In this document: piece by piece, positions 36,347 to 45,340 of the stretch
Position numbering within the stretch: position 1 is the stretch's first letter
How the letters are laid out: each line of letters opens with the position of its first letter
Source: Rhizomicrobium sp.
GTDB taxonomy: Bacteria > Pseudomonadota > Alphaproteobacteria > Micropepsales > Micropepsaceae
Direction of reading: 5' to 3'
NCBI GenBank assembly: GCA_037200985.1
Contig: JBBCGJ010000001.1
Location: forward strand, 496,001-560,000
DNA length: 64,000 bases
Program-made: the position numbers and the translations under genes
The notes under the pieces: model-generated
What the model was told of the DNA's origin: nothing
Databases searched by the model: none
Seen by the model: only the letters and a program-made list of their open reading frames with translations

Positions 36347-37492
36347 ATGTCTTCTCAGATGTTCGATCTCGCCGTGGTCGGCGGCGGCGTTATCGGCCTT
36401 GCTCATGCTCACATGGCGGCAAAGGCCGGCAAACGGGTCGCGGTGATCGAGCGGAACGCCCGCGCCGATGGCGCCTCGATCCGCAATTTCGGGTTCATCA
36501 CAGTCACAGGCCAGGAGCGGGGCGACAGTTGGCGGCTTGCCCGCCGCACCCGCGACGTCTGGGCCGAGGTGGCGCCGCAGGCGGGCCTGCGCATCGAGCA
36601 GCAGGGCCTGGTGCTCTCCGCACGCTCCGACGAGGCGATGGCGGTGATCGCGGCGTTCCTCGAGACGGAAATGGGCGAGGGCTGCCGGCTGCTGGCGCCC
36701 GAAGAATTCCGGCGTCTGGCCGGCGGCCTCGGCGGTCCCGACCTGAAAGGCGCCCTGTTCAGCCCGCACGAGGTCCGCGTCGAATCGCGGACGGCTATCC
36801 CCGGCCTGACCAAATGGCTGAAAGAGGCCGCCGGCGTCGTTTTCTTCAACGAGACGGTGGTCTTCGAAGCGGCGCCGCCGCGCCTGCGCACGTCGCGCGG
36901 CATTGTCGAGGCTGCGGCAACGGTGGTCTGTCCCGGCGACGACTTCGTCACGCTTTATCCCGAGACGATCGCGCGCTACGCGCTGCGGCGGTGCCGGCTG
37001 TCGATGGTCAAGCTCGCCGATCCCGGCGTGCGGCTGCCGCATGTCCTGATGTCGGATCTCGGCCTGGCGCGCTATCGCGGCTATTCCGCCTTGCCAGAGG
37101 CTCGCGCACTGGAAGCCAGGCTGCGCGCCGAGCATCCCGGCTGCTTCGAGCACGGCGTGCATCTGATCGCGGCGCAGGGCGCCGATGGCGGGCTGATCGT
37201 CGGCGACAGCCATCACTATGACGGGCTTCCAGAACCCTTCGCGCCGGCCGACGCGGAGCGCGAGATCCTGGACGAATACGCCCGCGCCACCGGTCGGCCG
37301 CCGCCGCCGGTGCGCGAACGCTGGACCGGAACCTATACCGTTGCCGACGACCGCACCTATCTGGTCGACACGCCGGAGCCGGGCGTCCGCCTCGTGATGA
37401 TCACCAGCGGCAACGGCGCCTCGACCAGTTTCGGCATCGCCGAGCGGGTCGTCGGCGATCTGCTCGGTCTGAAAGCGGAGGACATGACGTGA
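36347..37492 (+). CDS. FAD-dependent oxidoreductase, TIGR03364 type (phosphonate-associated)
   Basis: The protein has 381 residues from the ATG at 36347; an ATG at 36359 just before FDLAVVGGG is also possible. The DAO-like fold starts FDLAVVGGGVIGLAHAHMAAKAGKRVAVIERN (FAD-binding). ARADGASIRNFGFITVTGQ and the C-terminal VADDRTYLVDTPEPGVRLVMITSGNGASTSFGIAE are recognisable family blocks. TIGR03364 proteins are recognised by their co-occurrence with phosphonoacetaldehyde hydrolase, and here phnX follows with a GTGA overlap. They probably oxidise an aminophosphonate such as a 2-aminoethylphosphonate derivative to the aldehyde; this is inference from the family. Confidence 0.85.
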   Translation: MSSQMFDLAVVGGGVIGLAHAHMAAKAGKRVAVIERNARADGASIRNFGFITVTGQERGDSWRLARRTRDVWAEVAPQAGLRIEQQGLVLSARSDEAMAVIAAFLETEMGEGCRLLAPEEFRRLAGGLGGPDLKGALFSPHEVRVESRTAIPGLTKWLKEAAGVVFFNETVVFEAAPPRLRTSRGIVEAAATVVCPGDDFVTLYPETIARYALRRCRLSMVKLADPGVRLPHVLMSDLGLARYRGYSALPEARALEARLRAEHPGCFEHGVHLIAAQGADGGLIVGDSHHYDGLPEPFAPADAEREILDEYARATGRPPPPVRERWTGTYTVADDRTYLVDTPEPGVRLVMITSGNGASTSFGIAERVVGDLLGLKAEDMT

Positions 37493-38286
37493 CGTTTCCC
37501 GTCAAGGCTGTGGTGTTCGATTGGGCGGGCACCATGATCGATTTCGGCTGCATGGCGCCGGTCCGGGCGCTGACCGATACGTTCGCGGAGGAGGGGATGA
37601 CGCTTTCGGCCGCGGAAGCCCGCCGCGACATGGGCAAGGCGAAGCTCGACCATCTGCGGGCGCTTCTCGCCGATCCTGCCGTAGCCGCGCGCTGGACCGC
37701 GCTGAAGGGCCGTCCACCGGAGCAGAGCGACATCGACCGGCTTTATGAAAAGCTGGTGCCCGCGATGACGCGCGCCGCCGCCGAGAGCTCGCTGCTGATT
37801 CCGGGCGCGGCCCGCGCCGCCGAGCAGTTGCGGGCGCTGGGTGTCCGCATCGGTTCCGGCACCGGCTACACGCGCGACATGATGGCAGACATCCTGCCGC
37901 GCGCGGCGGAGCAGGGTTATGCGCCGGAGGTCGTGGTCTGCGCGGGCGAAACACCGAGCGGACGGCCGGCGCCGCTGATGACCTGGAAGGCGCTTATCGC
38001 GCTGGATGCCTGGCCGGCCCGCGCCTGCATCAAGGTCGACGACGCCCCGGTCGGCATCGAGGAAGGCCGGCTGGCGGGTTGCTGGACCGTCGGGCTGTCC
38101 GCTTCCGGCAACGAAGTCGGGCTGGATCGAGACGCCTTTTCCGCCCTGCCGGCACAGGATAGGCGCGCGAGACTCGATAGGGCCGAGTATGCGCTGCGGG
38201 CGGCCGGCGCCGATTTCGTCATCGAAGACGTGTCGCAGTTCATTCCCGTGGTGCACGAGATCGCGCGGAGGATCGCCGCATCATGA
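37489..38286 (+). CDS. phnX: Phosphonoacetaldehyde hydrolase
   Basis: The protein has 265 residues, HAD superfamily. It splits phosphonoacetaldehyde into acetaldehyde and phosphate. The nucleophile D11 lies in VVFDWAGTMIDFG, a PhnX hallmark (DWAGT). The Schiff-base Lys is K52 in DMGKAKLDHLRAL, aligning with the MGLLKIDHVRA region of characterised PhnX. GSGTGYTRDMM and IKVDDAPVGIEEGRLAGCWTVGLSASGNE complete the fold. It starts with GTG overlapping the oxidoreductase stop. No 2-AEP transaminase (PhnW) is present, which fits oxidative rather than transaminase supply of the aldehyde. Confidence 0.94.
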   Translation: MTFPVKAVVFDWAGTMIDFGCMAPVRALTDTFAEEGMTLSAAEARRDMGKAKLDHLRALLADPAVAARWTALKGRPPEQSDIDRLYEKLVPAMTRAAAESSLLIPGAARAAEQLRALGVRIGSGTGYTRDMMADILPRAAEQGYAPEVVVCAGETPSGRPAPLMTWKALIALDAWPARACIKVDDAPVGIEEGRLAGCWTVGLSASGNEVGLDRDAFSALPAQDRRARLDRAEYALRAAGADFVIEDVSQFIPVVHEIARRIAAS

Positions 38287-38289
38287 GCC

Positions 38290-39378
38290 TTGCGGCCGCT
38301 TCCAGTGGAACCTCCGTCTTGGAACGCGTGCGCGGCTGGCTTTCGCATCCTTGGGCTGATCGGCGCCGCCGAGGTCGCCCTGGTCCTGTTCGGCCTCATA
38401 CCCGCGCCGTGGAATATCGTCTGCTTGTTCGCCGATGGCTTGGCGCTGGGCATGATCTGGGGACTCGTTTTCGGCTTTCTGAAAGGACGGCGCGTGTCCG
38501 AGGCTCTGGGCGCCATGCTGTGCGCCAGCTTCATCGTCTCCTCCGGCATGGTCAAATCCGCCGGTGTGAGCGTGATGCTGCACGGCTGGGCGAACGAGTA
38601 CTGGATGCCGGCGGTGACGGGCCTGCTGTTTACCCCGCTCTTGCTGGTCTGCGTGTTCGGCCTCGCCGCCCTGCCGCCGCCGACGGCGCAGGACGAGCTG
38701 CAGCGTGTGGCGCGGGCGCCGATGGACGGTGCGTCGCGGCGGGCGATGTTCGCGGCCTTCGCGCCGGGCCTGATCGCATTGATCGTCATCTATGTCGGAC
38801 TGACGGCCCTGCGCGATTTCCGCGACAATTTCGCCGCCGAGATCGGCCTGGGCTTCCGCAACGACGCCGAGATCTTCACGCTGTCCGAACTGCCGGTGGC
38901 GGCGATCGTCCTGGCGACCCTCGCCCTTCTCATGTTCATCCGCGACAACCGCCGCGCGTTCCTGGCCAATCTTGCCTTGGTGGCGATCGGCCTCGCGCTT
39001 GCCGGCCTGTCTTCGGTCGCCTTCCAGGCGCATGCGATAGGCCCGGTGACCTGGATGATCGCCCTCGGCGCCGGGCTCTATCTCGCCTATACGCCGTTCA
39101 ACGCGCTGCTGTTCGACCGATTCATCGCCGCCAGCGGGCGCACCGGCACCGCCGGATTCCTGATCTACGTCGCCGATGGCTGCGGCTATCTGAGTTCGGT
39201 CATCCTGCTGGTCTTCTACAATTTCGTCGGCGTGCGCATTCCGTGGGTTCCGTTCCTTTGCAACATTTCCTATGTCGCAGCCTTGGCCGGGCTCGTGTTG
39301 ATCGCCGGCGCGGCGATCTATTTCCGCCGGCATCTCGTGGCGGAGGCCCGATCCGCGGATACCCCGGCTAAGGCGTAG
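38290..39378 (+). pseudogene. DUF5690-family membrane protein, N-terminus missing or frame-broken
   Basis: From about 38337 the frame encodes a polytopic membrane protein: RILGLIGAAEVALVLFGLIPAPWNIVCLF, GLALGMIWGLVFGFLKGRR, SFIVSSGMVKSAG, WMPAVTGLLF, RRAMFAAFAPGLIALIVIYVGLTALRDFRDNFAAEIG and SELPVAAIVLATLALLMFIRDNRR. As I recall the family, about 80-90 N-terminal residues with the first two or three helices normally come before this point. Here the upstream gene ends at 38286. An ATG at 38283 overlaps that stop but opens a different frame (MSLAAASSGTSVLERVRGW), so the original start may survive with an internal deletion near 38335. A TTG at 38290 is the only in-frame start. A transport role with PhnX is inferred from neighbourhood. 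Confidence 0.6.
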
Positions 39379-40342
39379 GCTCCAGCAACCGGTCGGCGGC
39401 TTTTCTGAAGGAGCGCGGCGCCGGCACCGCATTGGTGCCGACGGCGTGAATCGGCAAGGGACTCATGGCGCGAAGGCCGGCCGCGGCATCCACCACCGAA
39501 CACAGCAGCGGCGTTCGCCGTCTTTCGTTGAGGCAGACGACATAGCCGGTGAGGCGGGATGGGCCGACATCCACGTCCAGCGGCAAAAGGCTGATCCGAT
39601 TGTCGGGCGGACAGTCGAGCGAGAAGAAGATGCCGAGCCCCAGCCCGATCGCGACGCCCTCGCGGATCGCCTCGCGCGTGTGAAGCTCCATCACTTCGAT
39701 GGGCGCGATGTCGAAGGTCTGCAGGAGCTCTTCCATGGCCATGCGGGTCCGAGACGTCGGCTCGCGCACCAGCAGGCGCTCATGCGCCAGCGCAGCGAGC
39801 GGGAAGACCGGCTGCTTGGCCAGCGGATGGTCCTTGGGCACCGCCATGACGAGCTTGTCGCTGAACAGCGGCTCGTAGGCGAAGGCGTTGTCGCCCGGCG
39901 GATCGCTGACTATGCCGACATCGATCTGCCTGTCTTTTAGCCAGGAAAACGTTTCCACCGCATTGCCGATGCGTACACGTATCGCAATCGCCGAATTCCG
40001 GACGCGAATTGCGGCTGCTAGCCGCACGGCGAAAAAGGGCGAATCCGATCCGAGGCGCAGCTCTGCTGTCACGCGTCCGTCAGGATCGCGCAGCAGGTCG
40101 TCGATGTCCTGCGAGGCCACGAACAGCTTGCGGGTCAGGTCGAACAATTGCTGTCCGAACGCGGTCAACCGCAGCGGCGGCTTGCGACCGTCGAAAAGTT
40201 CGGCCTGGTGACGTCCCTCGAGCGCCTTGAGTTGTTGAGACAATGTCGGCTGCGCCACGTTCAGCCGCCGCGCCGCGCGGCTGATGCTGCCTTCGGTCGC
40301 GATCACGTGAAATGCGCGCAAATGCTGATGGTTCACGCCCAC
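39368..40342 (-). CDS. LysR-family transcriptional regulator
   Basis: The protein has 324 residues from the GTG at 40342; a second GTG at 40336 gives the more usual VNHQHLRAFH start. The winged-helix domain reads HLRAFHVIATEGSISRAARRLNVAQPTLSQQLKALEGR, followed by the linker helix and a type 2 periplasmic-binding effector domain (LRLGSDSPFFAVRLAAAIR, GIVSDPPGDNAFAYEPLFSD). Its end overlaps the convergent DUF5690 frame by 11 bp and it is divergent from the TonB receptor at 40592. A palindrome with a T-N11-A core lies between them. It could regulate the receptor, the phosphonate genes or both. Confidence 0.9.
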   Translation of the reverse strand: MGVNHQHLRAFHVIATEGSISRAARRLNVAQPTLSQQLKALEGRHQAELFDGRKPPLRLTAFGQQLFDLTRKLFVASQDIDDLLRDPDGRVTAELRLGSDSPFFAVRLAAAIRVRNSAIAIRVRIGNAVETFSWLKDRQIDVGIVSDPPGDNAFAYEPLFSDKLVMAVPKDHPLAKQPVFPLAALAHERLLVREPTSRTRMAMEELLQTFDIAPIEVMELHTREAIREGVAIGLGLGIFFSLDCPPDNRISLLPLDVDVGPSRLTGYVVCLNERRRTPLLCSVVDAAAGLRAMSPLPIHAVGTNAVPAPRSFRKAADRLLEPTP

Positions 40343-40416
40343 GCGTCGACTGCCCCGCCGTTCGTCGAATAACGAAACAAGCTACTCGGCGAAGCCAACG
40401 AATTTGTGACGCGCGA

Positions 40417-40443
40417 CGCGCCATAGGATTCTTCTATGGCGCG
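40417..40443. promoter_or_regulatory. 10-bp inverted repeat with LysR-type T-N11-A core
   Basis: CGCGCCATAG (40417-40426) and CTATGGCGCG (40434-40443) are exact reverse complements around GATTCTT. The inner part fits the LysR box T-N11-A (T40424 to A40436). It lies in the 249-bp region between the lysR start and the TonB receptor and has no T tract, so an operator is likelier than a terminator. Confidence 0.55.
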
Positions 40444-40591
40444 CATTCAAGCGAAGTATTGGCCGCTCCCGCTTCGTCGGAGGCATGTATCGCTGCATCG
40501 CACCAAGCAACGGTCGCATCCCGGCACATGTCCGGTCGGCGCGCAGTTTGGTGCCTCTTTGGGTGTCATAGATTTCCGGGGGATTAACTTC

Positions 40592-43264
40592 ATGAAAGCC
40601 AGTTACAAGTTTTCCTGCGCCGTAGCGGCACTGCTGAGCGGATGCAGCGCTGCTCTCGCCGCCACCGACACGGCCACGCAGCCAAACGGAATCGAGACGG
40701 TCGTCGTGACGGCCGAGCGCCGTTCGCAAAGCGTGCAGGACGTTCCCTCGACCATCCAGGCCTTCACGGGACACGACCTGGCCGATCTCAACGTCTTCAA
40801 CGTCCAGGAGCTTCTGCGCTACACGCCCAACGTCACCTACGGAAACAACGGTCCGGGCCAGGGCGAAATCATCATGCGTGGCCTCAGCAACGGCTTCCGC
40901 GGCAACCAGTCCAGCGGCACGATCGGAAATTTCCCGAACGTCGCGATCTACCTGGACGACCAGTCGATGCAGTTCCCGGCGCGCAACGTGGACATCTACA
41001 TGGTGGACATGGACCGCATCGAGGTGCTCGAGGGTCCGCAGGGCACGCTGTTCGGCGGCGGCGCCGAAGCCGGCGCCATCCGCTATATCACCAAGAAGCC
41101 GGTGCTCGACACGCTCGAGGGCAAGGCCGAGGCGATGTACGGCTTCACCGCCGAAGGCGCCGACAATTCGGGCGCGAACCTGACGCTCAACGTGCCGATC
41201 ATCGACGGCAAGCTGGCGGTGCGCGCGGTGATCTATGACGAGCGCCAGGGCGGCTATATCGACAACGTGCCCAGCACCTTCACGCGCTCCAACGAGGATC
41301 TCGGCAACTTCTATTTCAACATCCATCCCACCGGCGGCGTCTGCCCCAACGGCCTGCCGGCCGGCGCGGCGACGGGCCTCTGCACGCTGCCGCTCTCCAA
41401 GGCACCTCAGGCCAACAACCAGTCGATCGTGGCCCAGGACTTCAATCCGACGACCTACAATGGCGGCCGCATCTCGGCGCTGTATCAGGTCAACGACGAC
41501 TGGGACGTGCTGATCGCCGAAAGCCTGGAGAGCCTGGAGACCGACGGCCTATCGGTCGAATATCCGACCGGCTCCGACTTCCAGCCGCTCCAGCCGCTGC
41601 AGGTCACCTCCTTCGCGCCGTCGTTCAACAAGGACCGCTACTCGAACACCTCGTGGACCGTGAACGGCAAGATTGCGGATCTCAAGGTCGTCTACACCGG
41701 CGGCTACACGGACCGGCACATCAAGGAGCAGATGGACTACACCAACTACTCCCGCTCGGGCGGCGGCATGTATTACCAGTGCGTCGGCGGCAGCACCGGC
41801 TGGGGTATGGGCGCGCCGAGCTGCTATTCGCCGATCGGCTACTGGCAGGACACGATCGATAGCACGCATCTGAGCAGCGAAGTCCGCGTCAGCACGCCCG
41901 ACGACTGGCGCCTGCGCGTCATCGCCGGCGCGTACTGGGAACAGTTCCGCATCTACGACGACATGAACTTCAATTATAAGACGATCCCGGCCTGCGGCCC
42001 GGCCCAGCTGGCCGAGGCGCTCGCCGGCGGACCGGTCTGCGCCGCCGACGTCCGTACGGCGCCGGGCTCGACCGCCAACTTCCCGGGCATCCGCAGCGAC
42101 TCCACCGCCTTCGGCGAGGATACGCAGCGCGGCTATGACCAGACGGCGTTCTTCGCTTCGGCCGATTACGACATCATCCCCGACACGCTCACCGTCACCG
42201 CCGGCACCCGCTGGTACCAGTACCGCGAGTTCGAAGTGGGCTCGCAATACGGCACCAGCACCGGCTGCATGAACGTGCCGAACGGCGCCTGCTCGGGCGG
42301 CCTCGTCAACATCGACGCCGCGAACGACCGGAAGACCTATGCCGGCTTCAAGAGCCGCGCCAACGTCACCTGGCACGTCACGCAAGACCTCATGGCGTAC
42401 TACACCTTCTCGCAAGGCTTCCGTCCCGGCGCGTTCAACCGCTCGGTCAGCAACGTGGCGCCCGGCCCGGGCGGCATACCGCAGTTCACCAAGCCCAACG
42501 GTTATGGCCCCGACTCCCTGCAGAACCAGGAAATCGGCGTGAAGGGCACGTTCCTGGACAATCGCCTCCAGGTGAACCTGTCGGCTTACCTGATGCAGTG
42601 GAACAACGTGCAGTTCCTCTTCTTCAATCCGCCCTATCTCGGCAACACGACCTTCGGCATCAACGGCCCGGACTATCACGTGAAGGGCGTCGAAGGGCAG
42701 GTCGAGGCGCTGATCACCGACGGGCTGTCGGTCGAGGGCTCGGGCTCGTACAACGACGACACCCAGGCCGGTTCGCCGTGCTTCATCAGCAACGTTCCGG
42801 CCTCGCCGACCTTCGGCAGCTGCATCACGCAGATCATTCCGAAGGGCGGCACGACGCTCCAGCCCTTCGTCAACCCCTTCGGCGCGCCGGGCACCGTTCC
42901 CGCCTTCTCGCCGAAATACCAGGGCAATATCCGCTTCCGCTACGACTGGAAGGCGTGGACCTACGACATGTTCGCGATGGTCGGCGCCAGCTACACCGGC
43001 AGCATGTTCAACCAGCCGGCGACCTACACTTCCGGCGTGGGCATCCTCGTGCCGAACACCACGTTCCTGCGCTATCTCCAGCCTTCCTTCACGACGTTCG
43101 ACGCGTCGATCGGCATCTCGATGGACAAGTGGTACGCGCAGATCTTCGGTCAGAACCTGGGCGACAGCCATGCCAGCACCTTCACGTCGTCGGCGCAGTT
43201 CATCAAGGCCGAAACGCCGCTGCGTCCGCGGGTCATCGGTTTGAAGCTGGGCTACAATCTCTGA
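40592..43264 (+). CDS. TonB-dependent receptor
   Basis: The protein has 890 residues from the ATG at 40592, preceded by GGGGGA. The signal peptide ends SAALAATD. The TonB box is ETVVVTAERR, followed by the plug domain (DVPSTIQAFTGHDL, VQELLRYTPNVTYG, IMRGLSNGFRG, IEVLEGPQGTLFGGGAEAGAIRYITKKP). This sequence style (ERRSQSVQDVP, QGTLFG) is that of the FecA/CirA-like receptors abundant in sphingomonads and caulobacters. The barrel ends VIGLKLGYNL. Substrate unknown: it is divergent from the LysR gene and upstream of a TPR-sulfotransferase. A strong terminator follows 22 bp after the stop. Confidence 0.9.
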   Translation: MKASYKFSCAVAALLSGCSAALAATDTATQPNGIETVVVTAERRSQSVQDVPSTIQAFTGHDLADLNVFNVQELLRYTPNVTYGNNGPGQGEIIMRGLSNGFRGNQSSGTIGNFPNVAIYLDDQSMQFPARNVDIYMVDMDRIEVLEGPQGTLFGGGAEAGAIRYITKKPVLDTLEGKAEAMYGFTAEGADNSGANLTLNVPIIDGKLAVRAVIYDERQGGYIDNVPSTFTRSNEDLGNFYFNIHPTGGVCPNGLPAGAATGLCTLPLSKAPQANNQSIVAQDFNPTTYNGGRISALYQVNDDWDVLIAESLESLETDGLSVEYPTGSDFQPLQPLQVTSFAPSFNKDRYSNTSWTVNGKIADLKVVYTGGYTDRHIKEQMDYTNYSRSGGGMYYQCVGGSTGWGMGAPSCYSPIGYWQDTIDSTHLSSEVRVSTPDDWRLRVIAGAYWEQFRIYDDMNFNYKTIPACGPAQLAEALAGGPVCAADVRTAPGSTANFPGIRSDSTAFGEDTQRGYDQTAFFASADYDIIPDTLTVTAGTRWYQYREFEVGSQYGTSTGCMNVPNGACSGGLVNIDAANDRKTYAGFKSRANVTWHVTQDLMAYYTFSQGFRPGAFNRSVSNVAPGPGGIPQFTKPNGYGPDSLQNQEIGVKGTFLDNRLQVNLSAYLMQWNNVQFLFFNPPYLGNTTFGINGPDYHVKGVEGQVEALITDGLSVEGSGSYNDDTQAGSPCFISNVPASPTFGSCITQIIPKGGTTLQPFVNPFGAPGTVPAFSPKYQGNIRFRYDWKAWTYDMFAMVGASYTGSMFNQPATYTSGVGILVPNTTFLRYLQPSFTTFDASIGISMDKWYAQIFGQNLGDSHASTFTSSAQFIKAETPLRPRVIGLKLGYNL

Positions 43265-43285
43265 CGCGGATTTCCTGTTAGAGTG

Positions 43286-43317
43286 ATAGGCGGACGGCGA
43301 CGTCCGCCTATTTTTTT
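43286..43317 (+). terminator. Rho-independent terminator after the second TonB receptor
   Basis: ATAGGCGGACG (43286-43296) pairs perfectly with CGTCCGCCTAT (43301-43311) around GCGA, followed by a run of seven T. It lies between the receptor stop and the sulfotransferase ATG at 43330. Confidence 0.93.
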
Positions 43318-43329
43318 GCAACCGGACCC

Positions 43330-45336
43330 ATGGAACCTATCGCCGCCATCGCGCCGTCGACCGAGCAGAGCGTCCGCCGCCTGCGCGAATGGCAGAAGGC
43401 GACACGTCATGCCGACGCGCTGCGCGAGGCGCAGGCGCTTCTTCGTGAGCTGCCGGAAAACCGCGATCTGCTCCTGATCGCCGCCGTCAGCCTGCGGCAC
43501 CTCAAGCGCGTCCCCGAGGCACTGGCGATGCTGGAGCGCCTGGAACGACTTCAGCCGCGGTTCAGCCGCATGCATCAGGAACGCGGCCTCTGTTTTGTCG
43601 CGCAGAAAGACGCGCCGCGCGCGATCGATGCGCTGCTGCGCGCGGTGAACATCAATCCGGCACTTCCGGCCGGCTGGAGCATGCTGGAGGGCCTCTATCG
43701 GCTCATGGGCGATACGCAGAGCGCCGCCATGGCCGCCGCCCATGTCGCCACGCTGAAAAACCTTCCGCCGGACGTCGTGACCGCGACGTCGCTGTTCTCC
43801 GACGGCGACCTCGCGCCGGCCGAGCAGATCGTCCGCGCTTTTCTCCTGACCCATGGCGATCATCCCGAGGCGATGCGGCTTCTGGCCAGGATCGCCGTCG
43901 CCCGCGACGTTCTGGACGATGCCGAACTGCTTCTGGCGGGAGCCCTGACGCTCGCGCCCGATCATCGCGGAGCGCGCTACGACTACGCGGATACGCTGGT
44001 GAAGCGGCACAAATATCGCGAAGCCCGCGAGCAGATCGATGCGCTGTTGAACCTGGACCCGCGCAATCCGGACTATCGCTCGCTTGGCGCGACCGTGGCT
44101 GTGGGCCTGGGCGAGCAGGACGAGGCGATCGCGCTCTATCGCGGCCTGCTTGCCGATCTTCCCGGATCGCCCGATCTCAATCTATGGCTCGCGCACGCGT
44201 TGAAGACCGTCGGCCAGGTCCCCGAAGCGATCGACGCCTACCGCGCCGCGGCCGCGGCGCGCCCGGATTTCGGCGACGCCTATTGGAGCCTGGCGAACCT
44301 CAAAACCTATCGCTTCGACGACGACGAGATCGCCCGGATGCGCGCGGCGGAGGCGGCGCCCGCGACGGCGCCGGTCGACCGCTATCATCTCTGCTTCGCC
44401 CTGGGCAAGGCGCTGGAGGACCGCGGCGCCTTCGCCGAGTCGTGGCAGTTCTACGAAAGGGGCAACGCGCTGAAGCGGGCCGAGAGCCGCTATCGTCCGG
44501 AGATCATCGAGACAAACACCGCCCGGCAGATCGCGGTCTGCACGCGCGATTTCTTCCGCCGCCGCGCCAGTTGGGGCGCGCCCGATCGCGACCCGATCTT
44601 CGTCCTGGGGTTGCCGCGTTCGGGCTCGACGCTGATCGAGCAGATACTGGCCTCGCACTCGGAGGCCGAGGGCACCGAAGAACTCGCGGACATCCAGAGG
44701 ATCGTCCTGGAGATCCAGGGCCGCGATCCCGACCTGGACGATCCGCGTTATCCCGGCGCGCTGGCGGACATGACGGCGCAGGATTTCCGCCGCCTGGGCG
44801 AGCGATACCTCGCGGACACGCGCATCCACCGCACCGGCAGGGCCTTCTTCATCGACAAGATGCCGAACAATTTCCGGCATATCGGCGTGATCCATCTGAT
44901 GCTGCCGAACGCGCGTATCATCGACGCGCGGCGCGATCCGATGTCCTGCTGCTTCAGCAATCTCAAGCAGCTTTTCGCCAATGGGCAGGAATTCACCTAC
45001 AGCGCCGTGGATATCGCGCGCTACTACTGCACCTATCTCGACCTGATGGAGCACTGGGACGCGGTGTTGCCGGGACGGATCCTGCGGGTGCGGCACGAGG
45101 ACATGGTCGCGGACATCGAAGGCGGCGTGCGCCGTCTCCTGGATCATTGCGGCCTCGCCTTCGAACAGGCCTGCGTCGATTTCCACAAGACGAGGCGCAG
45201 CGTTCGGACGCCGAGCTCCGAGCAGGTCCGCCGGCCCATCTTCCGCGACGGGCTGGAGCAGTGGAAGGCGTATGAGCCGTGGCTCGGCCCCTTGAAGGCG
45301 GCGCTCGGCGACGCGCTTGTCCGCTACCGGGACTGA
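43330..45336 (+). CDS. TPR-repeat sulfotransferase (second copy)
   Basis: The protein has 668 residues. The N-terminal two-thirds holds about nine TPR-like units (for example LLLIAAVSLRHLKRVPEALAMLERLERLQP, RGLCFVAQKDAPRAIDALLRAVNINPALPAGWSMLEGLYRLMG). The sulfotransferase domain (about 420-668) carries FVLGLPRSGSTLIEQILASHSEAEGTEEL as the PAPS loop, RRDPMSCCFSNLKQLFANG as the 3'-phosphate motif, and DKMPNNFRHIGVIHLMLPNARII. It shares order and motifs with the protein at 20945-22513 but has a longer repeat region. The terminator just upstream leaves 12 bp before ATG, so expression may depend on read-through from the receptor gene. Acceptor unknown. Confidence 0.88.
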   Translation: MEPIAAIAPSTEQSVRRLREWQKATRHADALREAQALLRELPENRDLLLIAAVSLRHLKRVPEALAMLERLERLQPRFSRMHQERGLCFVAQKDAPRAIDALLRAVNINPALPAGWSMLEGLYRLMGDTQSAAMAAAHVATLKNLPPDVVTATSLFSDGDLAPAEQIVRAFLLTHGDHPEAMRLLARIAVARDVLDDAELLLAGALTLAPDHRGARYDYADTLVKRHKYREAREQIDALLNLDPRNPDYRSLGATVAVGLGEQDEAIALYRGLLADLPGSPDLNLWLAHALKTVGQVPEAIDAYRAAAAARPDFGDAYWSLANLKTYRFDDDEIARMRAAEAAPATAPVDRYHLCFALGKALEDRGAFAESWQFYERGNALKRAESRYRPEIIETNTARQIAVCTRDFFRRRASWGAPDRDPIFVLGLPRSGSTLIEQILASHSEAEGTEELADIQRIVLEIQGRDPDLDDPRYPGALADMTAQDFRRLGERYLADTRIHRTGRAFFIDKMPNNFRHIGVIHLMLPNARIIDARRDPMSCCFSNLKQLFANGQEFTYSAVDIARYYCTYLDLMEHWDAVLPGRILRVRHEDMVADIEGGVRRLLDHCGLAFEQACVDFHKTRRSVRTPSSEQVRRPIFRDGLEQWKAYEPWLGPLKAALGDALVRYRD

Positions 45337-45340
45337 CCGG

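Noticed and set aside
38283..39371. Full-length reading of the ATG frame at 38283 as a membrane protein
   Set aside because: After about 18 codons the frame becomes Arg-rich with no hydrophobic helices, while the neighbouring frame carries the conserved membrane protein.
40436..40591. Extending the second TonB receptor upstream to 40436
   Set aside because: The extension lacks a ribosome binding site and would bury the signal peptide; GGGGGA before ATG 40592 fits better, and the palindrome at 40417-40443 would fall in the coding region.
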